Below the pieces are notes generated by a model, which had not been told where the DNA came from, searched no databases, and worked only from the letters and a program-made list of their open reading frames with translations. This document shows, one piece after another, positions 33,625 through 40,782 of a DNA stretch of 51,511 nucleotides. Each line of letters starts with the position of its first letter. The first letter of the stretch is position 1. Location: assembly GCA_964400725.1 (NCBI GenBank), contig CAYNVS010000021.1, positions 1 to 51,511 on the forward strand, written 5' to 3'. The DNA comes from CAYNVS01 sp964400725. Its GTDB lineage: Bacteria > Myxococcota_A > SURF-8 > CAYNVS01. The position numbers were made by a program, and so were the translations under genes.

Positions 33625-35937
33625 TTACGCGCCGGCGTTGTCGTCGGAGCCGGAATCGGGCGCGGAACCGGAAGCGGAGTCCTTGGGACGGCCGTTTCCG
33701 CCGCTCTTGTTTTTCCCCTTCTTTTTGTCTTTTTCAAAATACGAGCCGTAATAGCCGGACTGTCCGTAACCGTAATGATAGCCGTAACGGTTGTAATAGT
33801 AATGATAGTAGTAATAGCCGTAACGCTTTTTGCTTGGATCGAGCTCGTTGATTACGCAGCCCAGCAGATTGGCCTTGACGTCGGACAAGCTGCGCTTGCT
33901 GAACTTCAGTCTGTCCTTCGTGGTGCTGCCGAACTTGGCGACTAAAATAACTCCGTCCGTCAGCGAGGAGAGAATAAGCGCGTCTGAAACGGCGCCGACC
34001 GGCGGGCTGTCGATTACGATTTTGTCGTAATATTTGCTTATGTCGTCTATCATGTTCGCGAAGTTTTCGCTGCCGACAAGCTCGGTGGAAGAGGGGGTGC
34101 TCGTTCCGGCCAAAATGAAATCCAATCCGGGGACTTCGGTGTGCAAAACTACGTCCTGCCACTTAATATCGCCGACGATAACGTCGGTAACTCCGCGTCC
34201 TTTTTCCACGTTGAATACCTTGTTGGCCGACGGGCGGCGCAAATCGACGTCGATAATTACCGTCTTCCATCCGGCCTGCGCAAAACTCATCGCAAGAGTC
34301 GAGCTGATCGTCGTCTTTCCTTCTTTGGGGTTCGCGCTGGTTATCAGAAGGCGGTGAATCTCTTTGTCCGGGTGCGTGAAATGAATGTTCGTCCTTATTG
34401 TCCTGAAGCTCTCAGCCAGCGAAGACTTCGGGTTGTTGTAAGCGTGAAATGCTACGCCGCGCCTGTCCGCCTCTTTTCCGAATTCCTGCTTGACGTACGG
34501 TATTACGCCGAGCAGCGGAATTCCCAGCAGCCCTTCGATGTCCTCCTCGCTCTTAATCGTGTTGTCCATGTAGTCGATTAGGAAGGCGATGAAAATTCCT
34601 CCCAGCAGACCGATAATTAACGCGGCGACGATGTTCTGCTTTACGTTCGGCAGCACCGGCTTTGTCGGCACAATGGCGGCGTCGAGCATATGAATGTTGT
34701 TGGACTTGAACATGCGGGTAAGGTCGGTTTCCTTCAGGCGGCGCATGACTAGTTCGTAAAGCTGCTTTACCGTTTCGCGTTTGCGCGCCAGCATGTTGTA
34801 TTCGACCTCGCGGCCGTGCAGTTCCAGCGCCTTCCCTTTTTCGTAGTTCATCTCGTCGTTGACTTTATTTTCGATTTCGAGAGCGGCGAGATAGGCGCGC
34901 TTTGCGCTTTCCTTAGAGCGGTTTATTTCCAATATAATGTTTGACTTAATAATTTCAAGCTGTCCATTAAGCTCTTTTATGACGTGATGTTCCGGCGTGT
35001 ATTTTTTAAGATTTTTGCCAAGCTCCGCTTGAGAGGCGGAAAAATCTTTGTAAAGCTCGGATAAAAGAGAGTTGCGCAACAGAATGGGCGCGGACAATTT
35101 TTCAAAATCTTTTTCCGGGTCTATGTCTTTGAGCTGATTCCATTCGGACTCGAATAAAAGCCGTTTGTTTCTCGCGTCCGAAAGCGACGTTCCAAGCGTA
35201 GAGAGCTTTTGGCTGGTAATGCTGATTTTATCTTCCATCGTCGTGGTGATAATGTCGTTTTGGCGCTTGAAGTCGTTTAAAAGCTGCTCGGAGTCCGAGA
35301 GTTCCTTGGATAAATCTCTAGCCTGCTTATTAAGCCATTGAATCGCGTTATAAGTCGATTCCAGTTTGCGGTCGAGATTCATTTCTATAAACGTCTCGGC
35401 GTAGGTGTTGGCGAGCAGCGCGGCCAAAGTGGGGTCTTCGTGGCGCAGCGAAATTACCATAACGTAGGTTTTCGGCGTAATAGATACGTTAAGACTCTTT
35501 ACAAGTTTATCGGCGGGGTCGATTTTTTTAATCATTTCATCGAGAATTTCCGGGTCTTCGACATTTTCTAGCCCCAGAAATTTAATGTCGTGATCGAGCC
35601 CCAGCTTCTCTACAACCTTTTCCGCCAATTTGCGGCTGCGAATCAAGTTTTCCTGCGTGGCTAAATATTCTTCGTTAAGGTAGGGGATGGTGCCGAGCTG
35701 ATGAACCTGCGAAACGTTGTTGAGAATGGCGTCTTCCTGAAGTTCCACCAGAATTGTGCTTGTCGCTTCGTAAATTTTCGGCAGGCGTAAAGTATAAAGA
35801 CTCGCTGCCGCGACGACGAACACGGTGAAACTTATCATGTACCATTTGGATTTTAGAACTATCGACCAATACCGCTTCAATTCCTGAAGAGGCGGAAGCC
35901 CTAAATCCTGTTTTATTTCCGGAGTGTTATCCTGCAT
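33625..35937 (-). CDS. Wzc-like polysaccharide co-polymerase with BY-kinase domain
   Basis: A 770-residue inner-membrane protein joining a Wzz chain-length domain to a bacterial tyrosine kinase. Membrane helices lie at about 30-50 and 436-458, with a coiled-coil periplasmic domain between them. The kinase shows Walker A ANPKEGKTT (535-543), Walker A' VIIDVDLRRP (561-570) and Walker B KIVIDSPP (639-646). The C-terminus carries an extraordinary tyrosine cluster (about 706-733, some 15 Tyr in 29 residues) for autophosphorylation, then a K/G/S-rich tail. It would control polymer length and export through the OPX protein encoded next to it. The ATG at 35937 has GGAAAG about ten bases upstream; an alternative TTG six codons earlier is preceded by GAGG and cannot be excluded. 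Confidence 0.92.
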   Translation of the reverse strand: MQDNTPEIKQDLGLPPLQELKRYWSIVLKSKWYMISFTVFVVAAASLYTLRLPKIYEATSTILVELQEDAILNNVSQVHQLGTIPYLNEEYLATQENLIRSRKLAEKVVEKLGLDHDIKFLGLENVEDPEILDEMIKKIDPADKLVKSLNVSITPKTYVMVISLRHEDPTLAALLANTYAETFIEMNLDRKLESTYNAIQWLNKQARDLSKELSDSEQLLNDFKRQNDIITTTMEDKISITSQKLSTLGTSLSDARNKRLLFESEWNQLKDIDPEKDFEKLSAPILLRNSLLSELYKDFSASQAELGKNLKKYTPEHHVIKELNGQLEIIKSNIILEINRSKESAKRAYLAALEIENKVNDEMNYEKGKALELHGREVEYNMLARKRETVKQLYELVMRRLKETDLTRMFKSNNIHMLDAAIVPTKPVLPNVKQNIVAALIIGLLGGIFIAFLIDYMDNTIKSEEDIEGLLGIPLLGVIPYVKQEFGKEADRRGVAFHAYNNPKSSLAESFRTIRTNIHFTHPDKEIHRLLITSANPKEGKTTISSTLAMSFAQAGWKTVIIDVDLRRPSANKVFNVEKGRGVTDVIVGDIKWQDVVLHTEVPGLDFILAGTSTPSSTELVGSENFANMIDDISKYYDKIVIDSPPVGAVSDALILSSLTDGVILVAKFGSTTKDRLKFSKRSLSDVKANLLGCVINELDPSKKRYGYYYYHYYYNRYGYHYGYGQSGYYGSYFEKDKKKGKNKSGGNGRPKDSASGSAPDSGSDDNAGA

Positions 35938-35970
35938 AAAGACGGTTCTTTCCAATCGCCTCGCCGGCGT

Positions 35971-36639
35971 TTAAAACAGCGCGTCGGGAACAAAGACTAT
36001 ATCGCCGGGAATGAGCAAAAAATTCTTCTTTTTTCCTTCGCCGATGTCTTTCACCGGCACGACGACCTGATATTCCTTCCCTTCTATAATGCGCGTAACG
36101 ATGGTCCGGTTAGAGGCGCTCCTTGGAGTGAGACCGCCTGCCAGCGTTACCGCTTGAATTATCGTCATGTTGTCTTCGTATCTGAACGTCCCCGGCTTGC
36201 CTACCTGCCCGAAAACGAATATTTTTTTGCTGTTAAACTCTTTTATGTAAACGGAAACGTAAGGATTTACCAAATAGTTTGCGAGATGTTTCTCAAGGTA
36301 TTCTGATACCTTATTGGGCGTCATCCCTTCGACTTTTACCTTTCCGAGCATCGGAAAGACGATGAACCCGTCGGTATCGACGCGGTAAATGCCGGACAAA
36401 TCCGGCTCCTTGTAAACTCTAATCTCGAACACGTCGTCGGGGCCGAGCGTCGCCGCCGTGGTAATCTGCCCTCCGTTTTTAACAGGCGAAAAATTAAGAA
36501 AATTATCCTGCGGATCTTTATTGACGTTTTTATCGGAGAAAACGCACGACGCGAGCGTAAAAGCGAGCGCGACGACCGTCCCCAAAAAAGCCGCATATGA
36601 AAAGACCGGTCGAAGACCGGTCATTTTACAGCCTAGCAT
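35971..36639 (-). CDS. Polysaccharide export lipoprotein (OPX, Wza family), short form
   Basis: A 222-residue lipoprotein with a signal peptide ending in the lipobox LASC (Cys32, counted from the first ATG). It has a polysaccharide export domain (about 68-145, beginning GPDDVFEIRVYKEPDLSG) and one SLBB domain (about 148-215, with FVFGQVGKPGTFRY and AVTLAGGLTPRSASNR). It ends right after GDIVFVPDALF, so the C-terminal helix that forms the Wza outer-membrane pore is absent. Short OPX proteins are thought to work with a separate outer-membrane barrel, and a barrel gene lies immediately upstream. A second ATG at 36624 is equally possible; its G begins a strong hairpin (36604-36622). Confidence 0.88.
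   Translation of the reverse strand: MLGCKMTGLRPVFSYAAFLGTVVALAFTLASCVFSDKNVNKDPQDNFLNFSPVKNGGQITTAATLGPDDVFEIRVYKEPDLSGIYRVDTDGFIVFPMLGKVKVEGMTPNKVSEYLEKHLANYLVNPYVSVYIKEFNSKKIFVFGQVGKPGTFRYEDNMTIIQAVTLAGGLTPRSASNRTIVTRIIEGKEYQVVVPVKDIGEGKKKNFLLIPGDIVFVPDALF
36604..36622 (-). promoter_or_regulatory. Hairpin at the OPX start codon
   Basis: Two copies of the self-complementary GACCGGTC flank a TTC loop, forming an 8-bp stem that begins with the last base of the ATG at 36624 and is followed on the transcript by TTTT. It could limit translation of the OPX gene or act as a leaky terminator between the barrel and OPX genes. Confidence 0.5.
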
Positions 36640-36669
36640 GAAAAGCCTGACTAATTTGGTTGCTATGGT

Positions 36670-38088
36670 TTAGTAAGAAATCTGGTATTTAAACATTACC
36701 TGATGTTTTACAAAACCGTAGTCGATTGCCGTATATTTATTGGTAGCAAAATTTAATATGTGGAGATTATCCGCGCCCGAAGCCTTGAAATCGACGGTGT
36801 AGTCCAAGCTCACGCTCATCCACGGAAGAATGTCGTAGTTTACGTAAACGTCCGCGGAGATTAGCTTATCGGCTCTGCCGCTCTCCAAACCGGTAAAAGT
36901 GGTGGAGAAGCCGGTAAACTTCTGCTTGACCGCCTCTTCGTCCGGGTCGCCGAACGTCTGATAATCGAACGAACCGACTAAGCCTAAACGGATTTTATCG
37001 TTCATAACCCACTGCTGCAAATCGAGATAAATTTTGTTGGAAGCGACGTAGCCGTAAGTGTTAAGAGGCATGCTGCTTCTCGTGAAACCCAGCATGATGC
37101 GGGTGGAGTCCAGCGGAAGCACCGTGGCTTCGGCTTTGACTATAACGCTGTTGAAAGAGTCGAGGTTTTCGCTGAGAGTGTTAGCGTAGCCTATGTAAAC
37201 GTTGGTGGAAAGGTAAGGAGTGATAAGACCGTAAACGCCTACGCGGACGTCGAAGGGCATGGCGTCAGCCGCTTTAAGAACCATAGGGTTGGTGTTTTCT
37301 TCGTATTTTGCGGTTTTTTTAACCGCGTCCAAATCGTATTTTACGAAGTCGTTATATTTAATGTAATCAAACGAGCCGGAAAGATAGACCGAGGTCTTGG
37401 GGAGGAAGAAATATTCAGCGACAAGCTCGCCAGTATGCTTAACGTAGTTGAAGTTGACCATCGAATCGGCGTCGTAGCGCTGATAATTGTTGACGTAGTT
37501 CAACCAAATCTTAAGCGTGCCGTCTTTGCCGTTCGGCTGAAGAAGAACATAACCTTTCGCTCTGTTGTTAATGCGGGTTTTGACGTCGAATATCACGACG
37601 CCTTCAGGAGTGGCGGTGCGGGCGAAAGTGTCGCTGACGCCGAAACTGAACACAGAGGCGCGCAGGAAGGCTAGAGCCAAGCGCGCTTTGCCGAATACGT
37701 TGCTCAGTTCGGTCGTGTCGGATTTGTCGATTCCAAAATATCTTCTATAGCCGATGTCGCCGCCGAAACTCATCGCCGCCATATCGGACGGGTAATTTAA
37801 TCTTAATCCGCCGTTTACGATTAACGAAAGATCGGCCGCCTCGTTTGCGGAAACGTTGGAAACGTTGGTGTCGTAATTCATAAGAAGGAAAGCGGCTGTG
37901 TGAAGTTTAAAACCGCCGAAGCCGAACCCCAAATCTTTTTTATTTTCATATGCGGAATCCTTCGCCTTAGAGACCGACGAATCGTCGGAGCTTGCGTTGT
38001 CTTCCGCAAGAACCACACCGAAGGATAGTAACAATACCGCGAATACCCCTATCGTTAAAAATAACGTTCTTTTCATAATATTAACCAT
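36670..38088 (-). CDS. Outer-membrane beta-barrel protein of the polysaccharide locus
   Basis: A 472-residue protein with a signal peptide (cut near LAED, about 29). The rest is mostly alternating short amphipathic strands such as GGLRLNYPSDMAAMSFGGDI and TSVYLSGSFDYIKYNDFVKY, ending in a strand with aromatic residues (HQMVMFKYQISY-like end, VMFKYQISY). This is the pattern of a large barrel. No named family was recognised with certainty. Its position between a secreted protein and the short OPX gene suggests that it is the outer-membrane conduit for the polysaccharide, as described for EpsX/ExoB/BpsX in Myxococcus. AAGGA stands before the ATG at 38088; a second ATG four codons later is possible. 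Confidence 0.72.
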   Translation of the reverse strand: MVNIMKRTLFLTIGVFAVLLLSFGVVLAEDNASSDDSSVSKAKDSAYENKKDLGFGFGGFKLHTAAFLLMNYDTNVSNVSANEAADLSLIVNGGLRLNYPSDMAAMSFGGDIGYRRYFGIDKSDTTELSNVFGKARLALAFLRASVFSFGVSDTFARTATPEGVVIFDVKTRINNRAKGYVLLQPNGKDGTLKIWLNYVNNYQRYDADSMVNFNYVKHTGELVAEYFFLPKTSVYLSGSFDYIKYNDFVKYDLDAVKKTAKYEENTNPMVLKAADAMPFDVRVGVYGLITPYLSTNVYIGYANTLSENLDSFNSVIVKAEATVLPLDSTRIMLGFTRSSMPLNTYGYVASNKIYLDLQQWVMNDKIRLGLVGSFDYQTFGDPDEEAVKQKFTGFSTTFTGLESGRADKLISADVYVNYDILPWMSVSLDYTVDFKASGADNLHILNFATNKYTAIDYGFVKHQVMFKYQISY

Positions 38089-38148
38089 CTATTCCTTTCC
38101 ATTATTTTGACAGCGTAAAAACGTCTCAAAATTTACAATAGTAAACCC

Positions 38149-38784
38149 CTAATTCTTGGAAGAATAGTTGTTCGTGGTGTCGTTGTTATCGCCGGTGGTT
38201 TTCTTGTCGTCGTTGGTGGAATTCAGCGGGTTATCGCCTTTGGCTCCGCTGGACGAAGTGTTGTTCTGGGAGTTTTCCGCGATTTCCTTGTTGCTTTGAC
38301 CCGCATGCGCGTCTTCTTTATCGGTCGGGGGCTCAAGTTTGTTCTCGTCGCCTTCGCCGCCGGTTTTAGAAGTGTCTTCGCTTACTTCTTTTTTATCCTG
38401 ATCTTTTCCTTCGCCTCCCTCGCCGTACTGAACGTCTTTTCCGCTCAGCTGAGCGATTTCTTCGCCGAGAGCCTCGACGTACTGAGCCGCGTTTTCAATT
38501 AAAATCATCTGCGCCTGCTGACAGGCGGAGTCGCAATCGCTCTGTCCCATTCTCTCTTTGGCTTTTTTCGCCGCGGCGAGATTGTTTTTCATTGCCGTAA
38601 GGCGCTCTTTGGCCGCCTCTTGATTTTCAGGGTTTATTTGTCCGATGGAAGTAGAAACAGAGTTAATCGCTTTTTCCATATCGGCTATTAAATCGCTAGC
38701 GCTTTTGCCTTCCGCCTTGGCGGCCGCCACGAAAGAAACGGCAAACAGCCCGACCATCGCCACCGTTAAAAATACTTTCTTCAT
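38149..38784 (-). CDS. Secreted helical protein with polar low-complexity tail
   Basis: A 211-residue protein not assigned to a known family. It has a signal peptide (about 1-24, ending AKAEG). A helical region (about 28-115) holds the only two cysteines (SDCDSACQQ), probably disulfide-bonded. The C-terminal half, about 95 residues, is rich in G, E, D, K, N, S and T and is predicted disordered. GGAGG precedes the ATG. It has a strong promoter of its own (38863-38891) and is the first gene of the polysaccharide export unit, so it may be an abundant periplasmic or surface accessory. The function is unknown. Confidence 0.7.
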   Translation of the reverse strand: MKKVFLTVAMVGLFAVSFVAAAKAEGKSASDLIADMEKAINSVSTSIGQINPENQEAAKERLTAMKNNLAAAKKAKERMGQSDCDSACQQAQMILIENAAQYVEALGEEIAQLSGKDVQYGEGGEGKDQDKKEVSEDTSKTGGEGDENKLEPPTDKEDAHAGQSNKEIAENSQNNTSSSGAKGDNPLNSTNDDKKTTGDNNDTTNNYSSKN

Positions 38785-38862
38785 TCTCTTCCTCCGATTA
38801 AAAGTTGAGATTCAACTTCATTAAACAACCTTAATTTTAACGCTAATTCCATAAACCAGCGC

Positions 38863-38891
38863 ATTATACTCGAAATAAAATAATTAGTCAA
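38863..38891 (-). promoter_or_regulatory. Promoter of the polysaccharide export unit
   Basis: TTGACT (38886-38891) and TATAAT (38863-38868) are 17 bases apart on the minus strand. It lies across the stop codon of the GltG-like gene and gives a leader of about 70 bases for the secreted protein gene at 38784. The barrel, OPX and kinase genes could be read from it too. Confidence 0.75.
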
Positions 38892-40296
38892 CACCAAAAT
38901 TCAAGGGGTAAACGACCGTAACGCTGCCGTTTTCCGGTTTGGCTCCCAAGTCCATTGATTTAATGGCCTGAATAAGACAGTTGATAAGAATTTTGTTATC
39001 GATTGTAGTGCGTTCCTTCATCACGTTGACGGCGGTAATCTTGCCGTTGGCGTCGATTGTAATAGAAACCGTAATGGTTCCTTTTACTTCTTCTTGACCA
39101 AGAATACGGGCGTGGCAGACTTGAACTTTCGGCCATACGCTCGACTTGAGAGAAGACGAAATCTTTGCCGGATCAAGATAGCCGGTTCCTGTTTGCGTAA
39201 CTGTCCCGCCGGTGTTGATTACCGACTTCTTCTTCGTCGGGCCGACTTCCTGCGTTTTCGTAAGTTTGCCGTCTCCCGCGGTTCCTTCGCTTCCCATCGA
39301 CTTCGCGTCGCTGCCGAACGCCGCGACGTTGACTTTGCCGCCCTTGCCGCCGCCGCCCGCGTCGATTTTTGAAACCTTGGAAAGGTTGCTTGCGTTCAAG
39401 TTGTCGCCGGTTCCGTCGTCGCTTGCGACCGCCATGAACCCTTTGGACGACGCGCCAATGCCGGAGTTAGTGATAGCCTTAATTGAGGCGGTGCTCGACG
39501 CGCCCATTGAAAGTTTTAATAACTCCTCTGCCTTCTTCGTCGCGGCGTCGATTTTCTTCTCGACCGCCTTCTGCGCCTTCGCGACCTTCTGCTCCTGAGT
39601 TTCCGCGCCTTTGGCGTTTTTCTCGGCCTTCGTATCCTCGACTTTTTCTTCTACTTTGGCTTCTTCGGTCTTAGTTTCTCCCTTTTGGAGCTCTTTCATC
39701 ATCTCCTCGACTTTCAACGCCTCTTCCTTCGCGTACTTGGCGATGAAGTCTTTGTCGATAGTCGATTTGGGAGCGAACTGCGCCTCGCGCGCCGAAACCG
39801 TAAGCGCGATGGTGGTAAGCACGAAAGTAACCATGAACGACGTGGCCATAAGCCAGTCCATCGTTCCGAACCATCCGCCGCGCATAGCCGCCGGAAGCAT
39901 AGGCTTGGCGAATGAATGGGGAGAGGGAACGAAAAGGAACAAGAGCACGGAATCGCCTATTGTAATTCTTCCGCGGCTTTCGTCGGAAACCGGAATCAGA
40001 GCTTCCTTGCGGGAACCGGCGATTTCGTCCAGCTTTTTAGCCTGTCCGGCTATCGTAATCGTCCCTTTAATTTCTTCGGCGTTGTAGTTGATATAATACT
40101 TCTTTTCTTTTTTATTGTACGTAAAAATATTATACTGAGCCGGCACCTTCTTATCCCCGATGGGTATCGGTATGTCGGCCTCGTGGAAATAACCGATGGT
40201 CAGGTTCTGGGGGACGGGGAAGAGCTTTTCGTCGAACATTCTGCCGCGAAAAATAACTCCGACCCTCAGCGCTTTATTTGGTTTAGCTTCAGCCAT
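38884..40296 (-). CDS. GltG/PglI-like protein with AgmX/PglI-type TonB C-terminal domain
   Basis: A 470-residue protein with a cytoplasmic beta-rich N-terminal domain (about 8-130) in the place of the FHA domain of PglI, one membrane helix (about 154-175), a helical/coiled linker (about 190-270), a glycine/serine-rich stretch and an AgmX/PglI-type C-terminal domain (about 375-470). That domain shows VWPKVQVCHAR, ITVSITIDANGKI, the second cysteine in ILINCLIQAI and the closing VTVVYPLNFG, which matches the family including its cysteine pair. In Myxococcus, GltG links inner-membrane and outer-membrane parts of the gliding complex. The ATG at 40296 has GGAAGG seven bases upstream. It is the last gene of the glt-like cluster. 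Confidence 0.78.
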   Translation of the reverse strand: MAEAKPNKALRVGVIFRGRMFDEKLFPVPQNLTIGYFHEADIPIPIGDKKVPAQYNIFTYNKKEKKYYINYNAEEIKGTITIAGQAKKLDEIAGSRKEALIPVSDESRGRITIGDSVLLFLFVPSPHSFAKPMLPAAMRGGWFGTMDWLMATSFMVTFVLTTIALTVSAREAQFAPKSTIDKDFIAKYAKEEALKVEEMMKELQKGETKTEEAKVEEKVEDTKAEKNAKGAETQEQKVAKAQKAVEKKIDAATKKAEELLKLSMGASSTASIKAITNSGIGASSKGFMAVASDDGTGDNLNASNLSKVSKIDAGGGGKGGKVNVAAFGSDAKSMGSEGTAGDGKLTKTQEVGPTKKKSVINTGGTVTQTGTGYLDPAKISSSLKSSVWPKVQVCHARILGQEEVKGTITVSITIDANGKITAVNVMKERTTIDNKILINCLIQAIKSMDLGAKPENGSVTVVYPLNFGVD

Positions 40297-40387
40297 AATA
40301 AAACCTTCCAGTTCCAAGCCGCAAAAACGGCGAATTATCAAGCAGGTTTAAAACCTGCGAACTTCAGAATATACAGTTAGCGTTTAA

Positions 40388-40415
40388 ACTATAACCAAAT
40401 CCGAAAAAAAAGCAA
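40388..40415 (-). promoter_or_regulatory. Candidate internal promoter before the GltG-like gene
   Basis: TTGCTT (40410-40415) and TATAGT (40388-40393) are 16 bases apart in a 160-base gap. The -35 is imperfect. A GCAGGTTT-type near-palindrome (40342-40358) lies between it and the gene and might bind a regulator. Confidence 0.4.
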
Positions 40416-40456
40416 GCGGATTTGTATTTGTTTCCCAAAGCGAGAAAACAGCCCGG

Positions 40457-40723
40457 TTAAAACGGGTCTTTATTTACCGATTTCTTTATTCTGGGAATAA
40501 AACTTTCCTTCTTAGTCAGCTTATCAGACTTCAGACGCTCTTTTTTCCAAGAGAAGGCTTCCATCGGCTCAGGACGCCACGCCTTGCTTTTAATCGTTTC
40601 CATCTTCAACTCGACGATGCCGCCCATCTTTTTAGCGGGCTTCTTCTCGTCGGCAGCCAAAGCCGCCGCGGCGAAGAAAACTATAAACATCGCCGCAAAA
40701 ATCGCAAGCGCCGTTTTTTTCAT
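40457..40723 (-). CDS. Small secreted protein of the glt-like cluster
   Basis: An 88-residue protein of unknown function. A signal peptide (about 1-23, ending ALAAD) is followed by a basic region with conserved-looking ESFIPRIKKSVNKDPF at the C-terminus. AGGAGG stands before the ATG at 40723. It lies between the GltE-like and GltG-like genes, and from memory a small gene also occupies that slot in Myxococcus. It may be a periplasmic linker peptide; no domain is recognised. Confidence 0.65.
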   Translation of the reverse strand: MKKTALAIFAAMFIVFFAAAALAADEKKPAKKMGGIVELKMETIKSKAWRPEPMEAFSWKKERLKSDKLTKKESFIPRIKKSVNKDPF

Positions 40724-40782
40724 AAAAAACCTCCTGTGTATAAGACAGGCGACTAAGTAATTTATTCTACTATTAATAAATT

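Noticed and set aside
40399..40426. AAATCCG/CGGATTT inverted repeat as a terminator of the 88-residue protein gene
   Set aside because: The loop is 14 bases with the T-run inside it, so it does not fit an intrinsic terminator; a promoter reading of the same bases is more consistent.
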